Shown here piece by piece: positions 49,864 to 59,443 of a DNA stretch of 64,000 bases (the stretch's first letter is position 1; each line of letters opens with the position of its first letter). The notes under the pieces were generated by a model. It saw only the letters and a program-made list of their open reading frames with translations. It searched no databases and was not told the origin of the DNA. Source of the stretch: Mongoliitalea daihaiensis (GTDB taxonomy: Bacteria; Bacteroidota; Bacteroidia; Cytophagales; Cyclobacteriaceae). A program made the position numbers and the translations under genes. The stretch is taken from NCBI RefSeq assembly GCF_021596945.1, contig NZ_CP063779.1:1401592-1465591 (forward strand), read 5' to 3'.

Positions 49864-50997
49864 ATGGCCAAGAAAATCGATCAAAACATTAATCAGGATG
49901 CATTATCTAAAGTGTCCTACTCACTTTTTGATTTTACCAAGCGGGAAAAGACTTTCCTCATTGTTATCTGTATTCTTGTATCTTTTGCAGGAATCATCAC
50001 CCAAAATACATATGTTGCCATGTGGTTTGGATTTGCCTTAGCGGCTTATTCAGCGATTGCAAATGATAGTATTCAAACTATTGGGACGTTTATAGCTTCC
50101 AATCAGCAGCGTAAATGGTATTGGTTGTGGTTGTTTATGGGATTGATTTTTGTAGCCACCGTTACGTATAGTTGGATAGTATTTGACGGAGATGTGTCGT
50201 ATCAGCGTTTGCAAGTTCCGGGATTGGACAAAGCACCTGAAAGCTTTGTGTTTTTGCAATTAGCAGCGCCAATTGTGCTCTTAGTCATGACGCGTATGCG
50301 TATGCCTGTCTCTACCACTTTCTTACTTTTAAATGTATTTACATACAAAGGTGGAACCATCATCGATGTGATGAAAAAAAGCTTTTTGGGATACCTCTTG
50401 GCTTTTGGCATTGCTATCATTGTTTGGTTTATCGTAGAACGATTCGTAAAGAGCTTTCTAAAGGGTGAAGCCAAACCCTTTTGGTACATCCTTCAATGGT
50501 TTACTTCTGGTATTTTGTGGTCTGTATGGATCATGCAGGATGCAGCTAATATTGCGGTTTTTTTACCAAGGCAATTGAATATCTATGAGTTTATTGGCTA
50601 TGCTGGATTTATTTTCATTGGGCTAGGATTCTTATTTTACATGAAGGGGGATAGAATTCAGTCTATTGTCAATGAAAAAACTAGAGTTACAGATGTCCGG
50701 GCTGCTACCTTAGTAGATTTCGTATATGCTATTATCTTATTCTACTTCAAGATGGCAAGCAATATCCCGATGAGTACCACTTGGGTGTTTATAGGTTTGT
50801 TGGGTGGTAGAGAGTTAGCCATTGCTTATGCCAAATCTCCCAAGTTGAAAAAAAGGAAAGCGAGAATCTTCAGAGCGTATACCTTAGCTAGAAAAGATAT
50901 TTTAAAGGCTTCTCTTGGATTGTTGGTATCGTTAATCCTGACACTGATCATCAACGAAGGAGTACGTAAAGAATTTATAGATTTGTTCAGATTTTAA
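49864..50997 (+). CDS. PiT/PHO4-like transporter, divergent
   Basis: 377 residues, about ten membrane helices. PiT marks are retained in altered form: AIANDSIQTIGTFIAS (near 60), VWIMQDAANIAVFLP (near 220) and MSTTWVFIGLLGGRELAIA (near 302), resembling the GANDxANAxG and MPVSTT motifs (PVSTTFLLLNV near 140). The loss of several glycine/asparagine positions makes the ion uncertain: phosphate, sulfate or other. No PhoU-like regulator is adjacent. Divergent from the Na+/phosphate family gene; the pair is unusual. Confidence 0.75.
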   Translation: MAKKIDQNINQDALSKVSYSLFDFTKREKTFLIVICILVSFAGIITQNTYVAMWFGFALAAYSAIANDSIQTIGTFIASNQQRKWYWLWLFMGLIFVATVTYSWIVFDGDVSYQRLQVPGLDKAPESFVFLQLAAPIVLLVMTRMRMPVSTTFLLLNVFTYKGGTIIDVMKKSFLGYLLAFGIAIIVWFIVERFVKSFLKGEAKPFWYILQWFTSGILWSVWIMQDAANIAVFLPRQLNIYEFIGYAGFIFIGLGFLFYMKGDRIQSIVNEKTRVTDVRAATLVDFVYAIILFYFKMASNIPMSTTWVFIGLLGGRELAIAYAKSPKLKKRKARIFRAYTLARKDILKASLGLLVSLILTLIINEGVRKEFIDLFRF

Positions 50998-51010
50998 ATA
51001 AATCATCATC

Positions 51011-51046
51011 AAAAGGCTCTTATATTGACGGGAGCCTTTTCTATTT
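51011..51046 (+). terminator. Terminator after the PiT-like gene
   Basis: Stem AAAAGGCTC / GAGCCTTTT with a 12-base loop, then a T-rich tail; it lies just upstream of tadA. Confidence 0.65.
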
Positions 51047-51052
51047 TTGGGT

Positions 51053-51496
51053 ATGGAATATCAGAGTGATGAGTTTTATATGAATGAAGCTCTCAAGCAA
51101 GCAAAGATTGCTTTTGAGGAAGGAGAGATACCCGTCGGTGCTGTAATTGTATGCAGAAACAAGATCATTGCACGCGCCTACAATCAAACTGAGAAGTTAA
51201 CTGATGTCACTGCCCATGCGGAGGTGTTAGCCATTACAGCGGCCTCCAATGCTTTAGGAGCAAAATACCTTACCGAGTGTAGGTTGTTTGTTACATTAGA
51301 GCCTTGTGTCATGTGTGGAGGGGCGCTTTTTTGGTCACAAATTGGTGAAATTAACTTTGCGGCAACTGACCCTAAACGGGGATATTCTCAACTAGAAAAA
51401 TCCATTTTGCATCCCAAGACAAAGGTAAATTCAGGGATCTTAGCCCAAGAGTCTAAAGATTTATTGGACACTTTTTTCAAAAACTTACGGAAGTAA
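51053..51496 (+). CDS. tadA: tRNA-specific adenosine deaminase
   Basis: 147 residues from the ATG at 51053; a TTG two codons earlier is not needed. Zinc deaminase signature: HAE (His55, catalytic Glu57) and EPCVMC (Cys85, Cys88). It edits A34 to inosine in tRNA-Arg. It is convergent with tenA, sharing a ~46-base spacer. Confidence 0.93.
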   Translation: MEYQSDEFYMNEALKQAKIAFEEGEIPVGAVIVCRNKIIARAYNQTEKLTDVTAHAEVLAITAASNALGAKYLTECRLFVTLEPCVMCGGALFWSQIGEINFAATDPKRGYSQLEKSILHPKTKVNSGILAQESKDLLDTFFKNLRK

Positions 51497-51524
51497 GCGC
51501 TTCTGATTTTTGATAAGCCAAAAA

Positions 51525-51552
51525 TAGTAAAAGAAATGCCGGCTAAACCGGC
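51525..51552 (-). terminator. Terminator of the thiamine salvage operon
   Basis: Stem GCCGG / CCGGC with 5-base loop then T-rich sequence on the minus strand. It overlaps the tenA stop. Confidence 0.5.
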
Positions 51553-52199
51553 CATTCCTCTAAGCGATAAGCACTGTCCCAAAACATCCATTCCAAGCGA
51601 CTAGCCATTTCAAAGGCATTGTACATGTCTTCTTGGGTTTTTGAGCCTACTTCTGATGCCAATTCGTCTGTAATATCAATAGCCTTGTGTACAGATGCTG
51701 CAAATTCTTCACCAGCATACGTATCAATCCAATTTTTGTAAGGGTTATTTTCAATCTCGTATTGTTGATGATAAATATGATCCCCCACTTTTTTATATAT
51801 CCAGAAACAAGGAAGTATAGCGGCGACTGCTACTGCTACATCCGCATACTTTGCCTCTTTTAGTAAGTAATTGGTGTAAAGCAGGCAGCTTGGACTGGGT
51901 TTTATAAGGTCTGGAATGCCAAGGGTTTTGAAATAACTTTCATGAAGTGCTCTTTCTACCACGATGGCCCCAGCTGCAAATTGGGAAAAATCCAAGATAT
52001 GTTCCATTTTCTCCATCCTACCGGCAATAGTGCTCAGTGCTCTCCCAAATTCTCCCAAATAGTAAGCATCCTGCGCCATGTAAAACTTAAACTTTTCAAC
52101 TGGAAGAGTGCCATTCTTCAACTCTTGATTGAAAGGCATTTCCACTATTTTGGTGTAGATGGGTGTTATTCGCTCCCAAGCTTTTTCACTCCATTTCAT
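51543..52199 (-). CDS. tenA: Aminopyrimidine aminohydrolase/thiaminase II
   Basis: 218 residues, all-helical TenA. The TenA_C-type catalytic Cys131 is in ILPCFWIYKKVG; other family marks are KFKFYMAQDAYYLGEFGRAL (37-56). It releases HMP from degraded thiamine for salvage. Last gene of thiM-thiE-thiD-tenA. Its start overlaps the end of thiD by 14 bases. Confidence 0.9.
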   Translation of the reverse strand: MKWSEKAWERITPIYTKIVEMPFNQELKNGTLPVEKFKFYMAQDAYYLGEFGRALSTIAGRMEKMEHILDFSQFAAGAIVVERALHESYFKTLGIPDLIKPSPSCLLYTNYLLKEAKYADVAVAVAAILPCFWIYKKVGDHIYHQQYEIENNPYKNWIDTYAGEEFAASVHKAIDITDELASEVGSKTQEDMYNAFEMASRLEWMFWDSAYRLEEWPV

Positions 52200-53016
52200 G
52201 AATAATCTGTTTTTCAGGGTTATAAAAATGATTTAACGGTCCGTTTCCTTGCCCAGTTTTAACGTCTTTGCCAGCTTCCAAGGCTCCTTGAATATAAACT
52301 CTAGCTTTTTCAACTGCGTTTTGAAGAGAATTGTCTTTTGCTAGTTCAGCTGCTATTGCAGAAGAAAGTGTACATCCTGTACCATGTAGATTATTGGTTT
52401 GGATATAGGTGCTTGTATAAACTTGCTCGGATTTCTGTTGTTGGTAAAGGATATCTTGAATCCTAGGGGTATGGAGATGTCCACCTTTGATCAAAACTGC
52501 ATTACATTGCATAGAAAGGATATCCTTGCCTGCCTGATGCATTTTTTCCACCGAGTCAACCTTGTATCCTGTCAGTACTGCTGCTTCATCTAGGTTTGGA
52601 GTAATTAGCGTTGCCAATGGGAATAGCAATTCTTTGATAAGTGCTACGGTACCCTCGGCGATTAGTCGATCTCCTGAAGTAGCGACCATGACTGGGTCAA
52701 ATACAATGGGAATATGTGGGTATTTTTTCAATGTTTTGGCAAGGATCTCCACAACTTCCGGTTGGTTGACCATGCCTATTTTGATGGCTTTGGGAGGAAT
52801 GTCCTCCAGCACTGCCATCAATTGTGCTTCAATATGTGAAGCTGGAATGGGAAAAATATCCCTCACTCCTTGCGTATTTTGTGCCGTGGTAGCTGTGATG
52901 ACCGTCATGCCATAGCATCCCAAAGCCGCAAAAGTTTTGAGGTCCGCCTGAATACCTGCGCCACCACCACTGTCGGAACCTGCAATGCTGAGAACGGCTA
53001 TGTAATTTTTTACCAT
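52186..53016 (-). CDS. thiD: HMP/HMP-phosphate kinase
   Basis: 276 residues from the ATG at 53016. The open frame runs far upstream into thiE, but only from 53016 does it match: VLSIAGSDSGGGAGIQADLK (8-27), MVATSGDRLI (near 113) and GTGCTLSSAIAA (near 218, catalytic Cys loop). It makes HMP-pyrophosphate for thiamine phosphate. It begins inside the last 7 bases of thiE, so translation is coupled. Confidence 0.95.
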   Translation of the reverse strand: MVKNYIAVLSIAGSDSGGGAGIQADLKTFAALGCYGMTVITATTAQNTQGVRDIFPIPASHIEAQLMAVLEDIPPKAIKIGMVNQPEVVEILAKTLKKYPHIPIVFDPVMVATSGDRLIAEGTVALIKELLFPLATLITPNLDEAAVLTGYKVDSVEKMHQAGKDILSMQCNAVLIKGGHLHTPRIQDILYQQQKSEQVYTSTYIQTNNLHGTGCTLSSAIAAELAKDNSLQNAVEKARVYIQGALEAGKDVKTGQGNGPLNHFYNPEKQIIHEME

Positions 53017-53663
53017 AATTGCTCTTTTAATCCCTCTTCGATTTTTTTTCGATAAGCTTCCGCTGCATGTGCAGGACTTGAAGCACTGCATATTCCCGAG
53101 ACTACAGCTAAGGCATCGGCACCATGGCTGATGATAGTGGAGGCGTTTTCCAGGGTTACTCTGCCTATCGCAACCAATGATTTTGCAGTAGCTTTTCGTA
53201 CATGAGCCAATCCATGTAAACCCCACTCGGTTTTGGTGTCTAACTTGGTAGGTGTGGCATAGATGGGGCTGATGCCATAATACCAAGCCTCTTCACAGTG
53301 TGGGTTCGTTAGATCTTCCATACTTTCCAGAGAAAGTCCCAAGATTTTATTATGGCCTAAGATTGATTTTACTTGGGCTATAGTGGCATCTTCCTGACCT
53401 ATATGAAGCCCTTGTGCATCTACTATCTTCGCTACTTCGACTGAGTCGTTCACGATTAAAGGGACTTGAAATTTATCGCAAATAACCTTTAATTTTTCAG
53501 CTTTTCTTGCGAAGGCCTCTGTTGAAAGTGACTTTTCTCGGATTTGGACTATATCAACCCCACCTTTCAACGCCTCTTCTATTACCCAAAAAAAATCCTT
53601 TCCAAGGCACAATGCTTCATCTGTCACCAAATAGAGTCTATATGGAAATATGGATGTGGTCAT
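53010..53663 (-). CDS. thiE: Thiamine phosphate synthase
   Basis: 217 residues. TIM-barrel family: GVDIVQIREKSLS (about 35-47), LIVNDSVEVAKIVDAQGLHI (about 70-89) and phosphate-binding VSGICSA near the end. It joins HMP-PP with HET-P to make thiamine phosphate. Overlaps thiM by 4 bases (ATGA-type). Confidence 0.93.
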   Translation of the reverse strand: MTTSIFPYRLYLVTDEALCLGKDFFWVIEEALKGGVDIVQIREKSLSTEAFARKAEKLKVICDKFQVPLIVNDSVEVAKIVDAQGLHIGQEDATIAQVKSILGHNKILGLSLESMEDLTNPHCEEAWYYGISPIYATPTKLDTKTEWGLHGLAHVRKATAKSLVAIGRVTLENASTIISHGADALAVVSGICSASSPAHAAEAYRKKIEEGLKEQLW

Positions 53664-54451
53664 CGATATTCCACAATCATTCGTTCCTCAACCATCTCCG
53701 CAGTTAGATTATATAAGGCATCATAAAAATAGAGCTGAAGAGTGCCTGGTCCTTCTGCTTTTTCAGATGCTATATCACCAGCAATTCCCATAAGTACCAT
53801 AGCAGCTGTACTTGCTAAAAAGTAATCCTTCTCAAGGGCAATCATTGCTCCAGTTAACGCTGATGCTGTACAGCCCATTCCAGTTACTTTGGCCATCATA
53901 GGGTTACCGTTTTTGACTTGGGCAATGCGTGTTCCATCGATTATGTAATCAACTTGTCCTGAAATTACCACGACTGCACCCGTTTGTTGGGATAGCTGTA
54001 TACCCGCATCTAACGCTTCATCCGAAGAGTTTGTGCTATCAACACCTTTGCTTTGAATGTTTACACTGGCCAAAGACATGATTTCAGAGGCATTTCCTCT
54101 AATGACATTGGGCTTGTAAGCGAGCAACTCAGTCAATAGCTCATTTCTATAAGGAGTAGCACCCGCGCCAACGGGGTCTAGCACCCAAGGTTTTTGAGTA
54201 GCATGGGCATGTGCTGCAGCCATTAGCATGCTTTCATACCAATACTCATCCAAGGTTCCTATGTTGATTACCAATGCTCCGACAATAGAGAGCATATCCT
54301 TTACCTCGGAGTGGGCATGGGCCATAATTGGGGAAGCTCCCGCAGCTAAAAGCGCATTTGCCGTATTGTTCATTACTACATAATTGGTAATACTCTGAAC
54401 AAGTGGAGATTGGGTTTTTAAGTTGGAGATTAAGGCACTAATTTGTTGCAT
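53660..54451 (-). CDS. thiM: Hydroxyethylthiazole kinase
   Basis: 263 residues. Recognised by VQSITNYVVMNNTANALLAAG (near 17-37, read in parts), VLDPVGAGATPYR (near 93), NASEIMSLA and VTGMGCTASALTGA (near 190-203, catalytic Cys). It phosphorylates the thiazole moiety for salvage. First gene of the operon, 87 bases from the TPP riboswitch core. The set makes thiamine from salvaged parts; no thiC/thiG is in the window. Confidence 0.94.
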   Translation of the reverse strand: MQQISALISNLKTQSPLVQSITNYVVMNNTANALLAAGASPIMAHAHSEVKDMLSIVGALVINIGTLDEYWYESMLMAAAHAHATQKPWVLDPVGAGATPYRNELLTELLAYKPNVIRGNASEIMSLASVNIQSKGVDSTNSSDEALDAGIQLSQQTGAVVVISGQVDYIIDGTRIAQVKNGNPMMAKVTGMGCTASALTGAMIALEKDYFLASTAAMVLMGIAGDIASEKAEGPGTLQLYFYDALYNLTAEMVEERMIVEYR

Positions 54452-54537
54452 GATTTTTTTCTTTTAAAAGTGTATTACTGGGCAGAAACAAAAGGAGCAG
54501 GCAAAAGTCTAGACAGCAACGTGCACTTGTCTTTGGA

Positions 54538-54620
54538 ATTAACTTTTTCCTTCGTCGGTATGATCCGTATCAGGTTCAAAGGGTTTGATCTCAGCCATAG
54601 TGGCACCCCTAAAGTTTCTT
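54538..54620 (-). promoter_or_regulatory. TPP riboswitch
   Basis: On the minus strand the THI-box landmarks appear in order: ACTTTAGGGGTGCC, GGCTGAGATC (54585-54596 region), CCCTTTGAACCTGAT, ATACGGATCATACCGACG and AAGGAAAAAGTTAA. These are the conserved P2-P5 elements of the TPP aptamer, preceding thiM. High thiamine pyrophosphate would turn off the salvage operon. The ~85 bases between the aptamer and the thiM start would form the expression platform. Confidence 0.95.
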
Positions 54621-54822
54621 TGTGTTTTGATAACACCAATTAAAATAAAAATGGTTCAATGGATTGGTATTGGATTGTCGGCTTTTTTAGATCCTTTTGT
54701 AAAGGAATCGAGAAAGTCTACTCTTTTTTGGAGGAAATCGAACTTTTTAAAAGTTTGTTAAGTTGATTGTGTGTAGCTTATATAGCTTTTTAATTCCGTT
54801 TTAACCTAAACTCTACTAATTT

Positions 54823-55425
54823 ATGGCATTTGAACTTCCAAAATTACCGTATGACTTCAATGCGCTTGAGCCGCATATAGATGCAAAGACAATGGAAATC
54901 CACCATGGTAAGCACCACAATGCTTATGTTACCAACTTAAACAATGCAATTGCCGGCACAGATATGGAAGGCAAATCTTTGGAAGAGTTGATGACAGTAG
55001 CTGGATCTAATGCAGCTGTAAGAAACAATGGCGGTGGTCATTTCAACCACACACTTTTTTGGGAAATTCTTTCTCCAACTGGTGGTGGTAATCCTTCTGG
55101 AGACCTAGCAGCTGCTATCGATGCGAAGTTTGGTTCTTTTGATGCTTTCAAAGAAGAATTCAATAAAGCTGCTGCAACAAGGTTCGGTTCAGGCTGGGCT
55201 TGGTTGTCTGTTGCGAATGGAGAATTGGTTGTGAGTTCTACTCCTAATCAAGATAATCCTTTAATGGATGTGGCCGATGTAAAAGGTACGCCAATTCTTG
55301 GATTGGATGTATGGGAGCACGCGTATTATTTGAACTATCAAAACAGAAGACCGGATTACGTAGGTGCTTTCTGGAATCTTGTGAATTGGGAAGAAGTAAG
55401 CAAAAGATTTACTGCTGCTAAATAA
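54823..55425 (+). CDS. sodB: Superoxide dismutase (Fe/Mn family)
   Basis: 200 residues. Metal ligands: His near 27 in [16 protein letters not shown], His near 74 in [10 protein letters not shown], Asp and His in [20 protein letters not shown] (near 160-164). GSGWAWL (near 124) is conserved. It dismutates superoxide in the cytoplasm. The metal (Fe or Mn) cannot be fixed by eye; it has no signal peptide. Monocistronic with terminator. Confidence 0.95.
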   Translation: MAFELPKLPYDFNALEPHIDAKTMEIHHGKHHNAYVTNLNNAIAGTDMEGKSLEELMTVAGSNAAVRNNGGGHFNHTLFWEILSPTGGGNPSGDLAAAIDAKFGSFDAFKEEFNKAAATRFGSGWAWLSVANGELVVSSTPNQDNPLMDVADVKGTPILGLDVWEHAYYLNYQNRRPDYVGAFWNLVNWEEVSKRFTAAK

Positions 55426-55445
55426 TCTTCCTTAGAAAGAATTTT

Positions 55446-55478
55446 AAAGCCTTGGTATTCGTATCGAGGCTTTTTTTG
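55446..55478 (+). terminator. sodB terminator
   Basis: 9-bp stem AAAGCCTTG / CGAGGCTTT (one G-T pair) then seven T. Confidence 0.8.
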
Positions 55479-55635
55479 TATCCAAAGCGTACAATATTTT
55501 TGTTCGATTGTGTACAGTTTTTATTGGTACAAGTTTAAAAAAGCTTGTTTTTGGCTCATAAGAGGCGTTTTGGTAGTTTGGCATCCGATTTTCTAATCTG
55601 TTGGTACAAGACAACAATCTAAACCAACAATTATT

Positions 55636-58065
55636 ATGAATGCCTTTCAATCGATTTTCGCCACGCTACTCCTCTTTTTTTTAGGTTTGAGTAACCTAGC
55701 TGCCAGCGAGCTTTCTACCATTACAGGCAAAGTTATAGATGATAAAGGTCAGGCTATTCCTTTTGCCAATGTAGCTTTGGTGGACCATGCCACGGGGTCT
55801 TTACTGACCGGAAACATCACGAAGGATGATGGTACTTTTGAAATAGAGTCGGTCAATGCGGGAAGGATGATTCTGGTGATATCTTCCATAGGTTATGAAA
55901 CATACAGATCTGATGTTTTTGATTTGGATCCAGGTGTTGTCAAGTCCTTCGAGACCATCCAAATAAAGGAAGAGACTGGTACATTGCAGGAAGTAACAGT
56001 AAAAGCCTCGAGGCCTGAAATTCTTATTGAAGCGGACAAGACCACTGTTAATGTAGAAGGTACAGTACTTGCCGAAGGGAATACAGCACTCGATGTGATA
56101 GGCCGTTCCCCAGGTGTCTATATTGATGAAAATAATACCATCAACTTGAATGGAAGACCGGGTGTGACTGTTATGATCAATGATAGACCTACGTACATGT
56201 CTTCCACGGATCTAGCGAATTTTTTGCGCTCTATGCCTGCGGATAATATCAAAAGCATTGAAATCATCAACAACCCATCTGCTCGTTTTGATGCAGAAGG
56301 TACTGCGGGTGTCATCAATATCCGTCTGAAAAAAAATAACATTGACGGGATGTTTGGTAATGTCAATGTGGGTGGCATGTATAATGGATTATATAGCCCC
56401 AATGCTGGCGTATCTGTCAATGTAAAAAAGGGAAAATGGACCAATAATGCCAGCTTTAATCATTCTCAATTCAATTTCGTGAATGAACTCAATATTACCC
56501 GTAACTTTCAATTGGACCAAGGAGTCTCTCGATTTGATCAGGAAAGTTTGATTACCATGCGCAATAAAAGTTACTTTTTCACAGGTGGTTCGGATTATCA
56601 GATCAATGAAAACCATAGCATAGGAGCGAGTGTACAGGCTTCGCAAAACAATGGAAGTAATTTTGGAGACTCATTTACAGCCATTGACAATCCCGGTTCG
56701 GAAGATATGTTCTTTATCCGCTCAGAAAACAATGAAAACTCACAAAACAAACGTCTTTTTGGAAATCTGCACTATGTTGGCATTTTGGATTCTTTGGGAA
56801 CCAAAATTACCTCAGACATTGACTTTACCCGTATGCGTTCCAATTCGGAAGGATTATTAAGTAACTTTAATTGGATCAATGAACCAATTAATCTTTCCAG
56901 AGACTTTATCAGTACTTTGAATGACATGGATTACAGAATTATCACTGCTAAAGTTGATTTCACCAAACCCTTTGGACAAGGCAGGATATTGGAGACCGGG
57001 ATTAAAGGTAGCTGGGTACAGTCGGACAATAAGTTGGCCTTGGCAAAAGCGGTAGAGGAAGAACCATTTACGCCGGACCCTAATAGCAATCAGTTTATTT
57101 ATGAAGAAAATGTATTGGCAGCTTATGCCAATTACAGGAGCAAATTCTCTGAAAAAGTTTCGTTCAATGCTGGCTTGAGAGCGGAGTATTCGGATATTAC
57201 AGGTACCTCTTTAACATTGGATCGAGTGGATAAGCAAAATTACCTCAGCTTATTCCCAAGCGTATCGGTTCAGCAAGCCATCAGCAAAGACTATCAAATC
57301 ATTTACAATGCTAACAGAAGAATAGCAAGACCAAATTATCGACTATTGAATCCTTTTGTGTTCTACATCGATCCATTGACAACAGAACAAGGAAATCCAA
57401 ACCTTCGTCCTCAGTTTGCTCATAACTTGGAAATGAATCATGTAATTAAAAATGCATATCAGTTTACCTTGAGTTATTCTTTGACCAATGATGTGTTTCA
57501 GCAAATCTTTACCCAAGATGAAGAAACAAGAACGACCACTACATTTACGAGCAACTTAGATAAGGCCCAAAACTTCAATTTCCGAACAATGATTCCTGTG
57601 GAAATAGCCAAGTGGTGGAATTCCAACCACATGTTGCAGGTGACTAATTCCCGATGGAAGTCCATGATTGGAGATGCTTTGCTAGACGTAGCACAGACCT
57701 CCCTGACCTTCCGTACCCAACATAACCTCACATTACCAGCTGGTTTTAAAGCAGAGATAGTGGGGATGTATATCAGTCCTGCGCAGTATGGACAAGCAAC
57801 TATCAAAGGTTTTGCTTGGGTGGATGCAGGTATTTCCAAGAATTTCATGAAAGAAAAACTCAGTTTGACTGTCAATGGTACAGACTTGTTTGCCTCACAA
57901 ATAATCCGAGCCAATGTGCAATTTGACAACATTGACACTCAATTTAGACAATACAGACATACCCAAGGCGTGAGATTTACACTTCGATACAAGTTTGCGC
58001 AAGGTGAAAATTTCAGAATCGCCAATCGTTCTGGTAGTTCAGAAGAAAGAAGTAGATTAGATTAA
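55636..58065 (+). CDS. Outer-membrane beta-barrel protein with CarboxypepD-like domain (TonB-receptor-like)
   Basis: 809 residues. Signal at 1-24 (MNAFQSIFATLLLFFLGLSN), then a carboxypeptidase-regulatory domain (about 27-105, ITGKVIDDKGQAIPFANVAL), a plug-like domain (VLAEGNTALDVIGRSPGVYI, GTAGVINIRLKKNN, about 145-235) and a large barrel ending RYKFAQGE. It belongs to the OMP_b-brl_3 group, which lacks a clear TonB box here. Substrate unknown. A serine hydrolase follows 51 bases downstream, so a pair is likely. Confidence 0.85.
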   Translation: MNAFQSIFATLLLFFLGLSNLAASELSTITGKVIDDKGQAIPFANVALVDHATGSLLTGNITKDDGTFEIESVNAGRMILVISSIGYETYRSDVFDLDPGVVKSFETIQIKEETGTLQEVTVKASRPEILIEADKTTVNVEGTVLAEGNTALDVIGRSPGVYIDENNTINLNGRPGVTVMINDRPTYMSSTDLANFLRSMPADNIKSIEIINNPSARFDAEGTAGVINIRLKKNNIDGMFGNVNVGGMYNGLYSPNAGVSVNVKKGKWTNNASFNHSQFNFVNELNITRNFQLDQGVSRFDQESLITMRNKSYFFTGGSDYQINENHSIGASVQASQNNGSNFGDSFTAIDNPGSEDMFFIRSENNENSQNKRLFGNLHYVGILDSLGTKITSDIDFTRMRSNSEGLLSNFNWINEPINLSRDFISTLNDMDYRIITAKVDFTKPFGQGRILETGIKGSWVQSDNKLALAKAVEEEPFTPDPNSNQFIYEENVLAAYANYRSKFSEKVSFNAGLRAEYSDITGTSLTLDRVDKQNYLSLFPSVSVQQAISKDYQIIYNANRRIARPNYRLLNPFVFYIDPLTTEQGNPNLRPQFAHNLEMNHVIKNAYQFTLSYSLTNDVFQQIFTQDEETRTTTTFTSNLDKAQNFNFRTMIPVEIAKWWNSNHMLQVTNSRWKSMIGDALLDVAQTSLTFRTQHNLTLPAGFKAEIVGMYISPAQYGQATIKGFAWVDAGISKNFMKEKLSLTVNGTDLFASQIIRANVQFDNIDTQFRQYRHTQGVRFTLRYKFAQGENFRIANRSGSSEERSRLD

Positions 58066-58073
58066 TGTATATT

Positions 58074-58109
58074 TATACTCCCAGTGGACCTGAATCCAGT
58101 GGGAGTATA
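58074..58109 (+). other. Intercistronic hairpin
   Basis: Stem TATACTCCCA.TGG / CCA.TGGGAGTATA, 13 of 14 pairs, no T-run. It lies in the 51-base gap before the hydrolase, so it may tune relative expression or protect the upstream mRNA. Confidence 0.6.
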
Positions 58110-58116
58110 AAACCTA

Positions 58117-59439
58117 ATGACTATGAAATATTTTGGTTTACTTGTAATGTGTATGGTTTTGACTGTCACATCGTATGGACAGTCGCTAGACCAAGAGAAG
58201 CTCAATAACTATTTTGATGCGTTAGTCAATGCGGAGAAAATGATGGGAGCTGTTATGATGGTACAAGATGGAGATATTCTGTACCAATATGCATTTGGAT
58301 ACGCCGATATGGAATCAGAAATTAAAAATGTGATAGATACAGAGTTTAGAATAGGTTCTATCAGTAAAATGTTTACTGCTGTTCTGATTTTACGTGCAAT
58401 GGAAAATGGATTGCTGGATTTGGACGCGACGATTGATGCCTATTTCCCCGAGGTCGAGAATGCAGCTCAAATCAGCATTCGGCACTTATTGCAGCATAGA
58501 AGTGGGATTCGGAGTTTCACAGAAGGTGGACAGTATCTTACCTGGTATACCACTCCAAAGACCAGATCGGAATTGTACGATATCTTGGTAAATCAAGGCT
58601 CCGAATTTACGCCCAATGCACGTGCAAATTATTCCAATTCCAATTATGTATTATTGACTTGGCTACTAGAGGATATTTATGGAAAAGACTATTCCGAACT
58701 CCTTCAGGAGCAAATTACAGGTCCTTTAGGATTAAAAAGTACCAGAATTGGAGGAAAGATCGATTCGAGTGCAAAGCAAGCAAAATCCTATGTCATGCAT
58801 GTGGATTGGACTTTATCCGAAGAAACAGATATGTCAGTTCCTCTCGGTGCTGGAGCAATTATCAGTAACATGAAAGATCTTACTATCTTTATTCACGCAC
58901 TTTTTGATGGTCAGTTAATTCAGTCAAGTTCATTAGAAAACATGATGACTACCCAAGATAATTTTGGATTAGGAATGCTGAGGATTCCATTCCAAGAGTA
59001 TGTATCCTATGGACATACAGGTGGGATTGATGGCTTTCGTTCGGTTCTTTCCTATTTTCCAGAGGAAAAGTTAGCGGTTGCTTTTGCTAGTAATGGAGCA
59101 GATTATGATACCAATTTAGCTCCGGTTGCTATGCTATCTGCTTACTTCGGGCAGGATTTTAGCATTCCGGAATTTAATCAAGAAAACCTTCCTGAGTCTG
59201 AACTGGAGCGATTGTTAGGTGATTACGCATCTGAGATATTTCCTTTGGAAATCTCACTATGTTTGGAGGGGGGAAAATTAATTGGCAGAGCTACTGGTCA
59301 GCCTTCCTTTCCACTTACCTATGAGGGAGACTACCTTTTCAGCTTTAGTCCTGCGAGTTTAACCCTTCAATTCTCACCTGATTCAGATACGATGATCTTG
59401 AAGCAGGGAGGTATGACCTTTGAATTTAACAAGAAATAA
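58117..59439 (+). CDS. Serine hydrolase of the beta-lactamase/DD-peptidase family
   Basis: 440 residues with signal peptide (about 1-21, ending SYG). Catalytic motifs: SxxK in RIGSISKMF (Ser81, Lys84), YSN in ANYSNSNYVLL (near 168), and HTGG in GHTGGIDGF. C-terminal ~90 residues form an extra beta domain (VIMILKQGGMTFEFN-type end). Class C-like fold; it may be a peptidase or esterase rather than a beta-lactamase. Coupled with the upstream barrel gene. Confidence 0.9.
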   Translation: MTMKYFGLLVMCMVLTVTSYGQSLDQEKLNNYFDALVNAEKMMGAVMMVQDGDILYQYAFGYADMESEIKNVIDTEFRIGSISKMFTAVLILRAMENGLLDLDATIDAYFPEVENAAQISIRHLLQHRSGIRSFTEGGQYLTWYTTPKTRSELYDILVNQGSEFTPNARANYSNSNYVLLTWLLEDIYGKDYSELLQEQITGPLGLKSTRIGGKIDSSAKQAKSYVMHVDWTLSEETDMSVPLGAGAIISNMKDLTIFIHALFDGQLIQSSSLENMMTTQDNFGLGMLRIPFQEYVSYGHTGGIDGFRSVLSYFPEEKLAVAFASNGADYDTNLAPVAMLSAYFGQDFSIPEFNQENLPESELERLLGDYASEIFPLEISLCLEGGKLIGRATGQPSFPLTYEGDYLFSFSPASLTLQFSPDSDTMILKQGGMTFEFNKK

Positions 59440-59443
59440 AAAC

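Noticed and set aside
52186-53286. Long thiD frame extending into thiE
   Set aside because: Only from 53016 does it match ThiD; the upstream part is a shadow of thiE.
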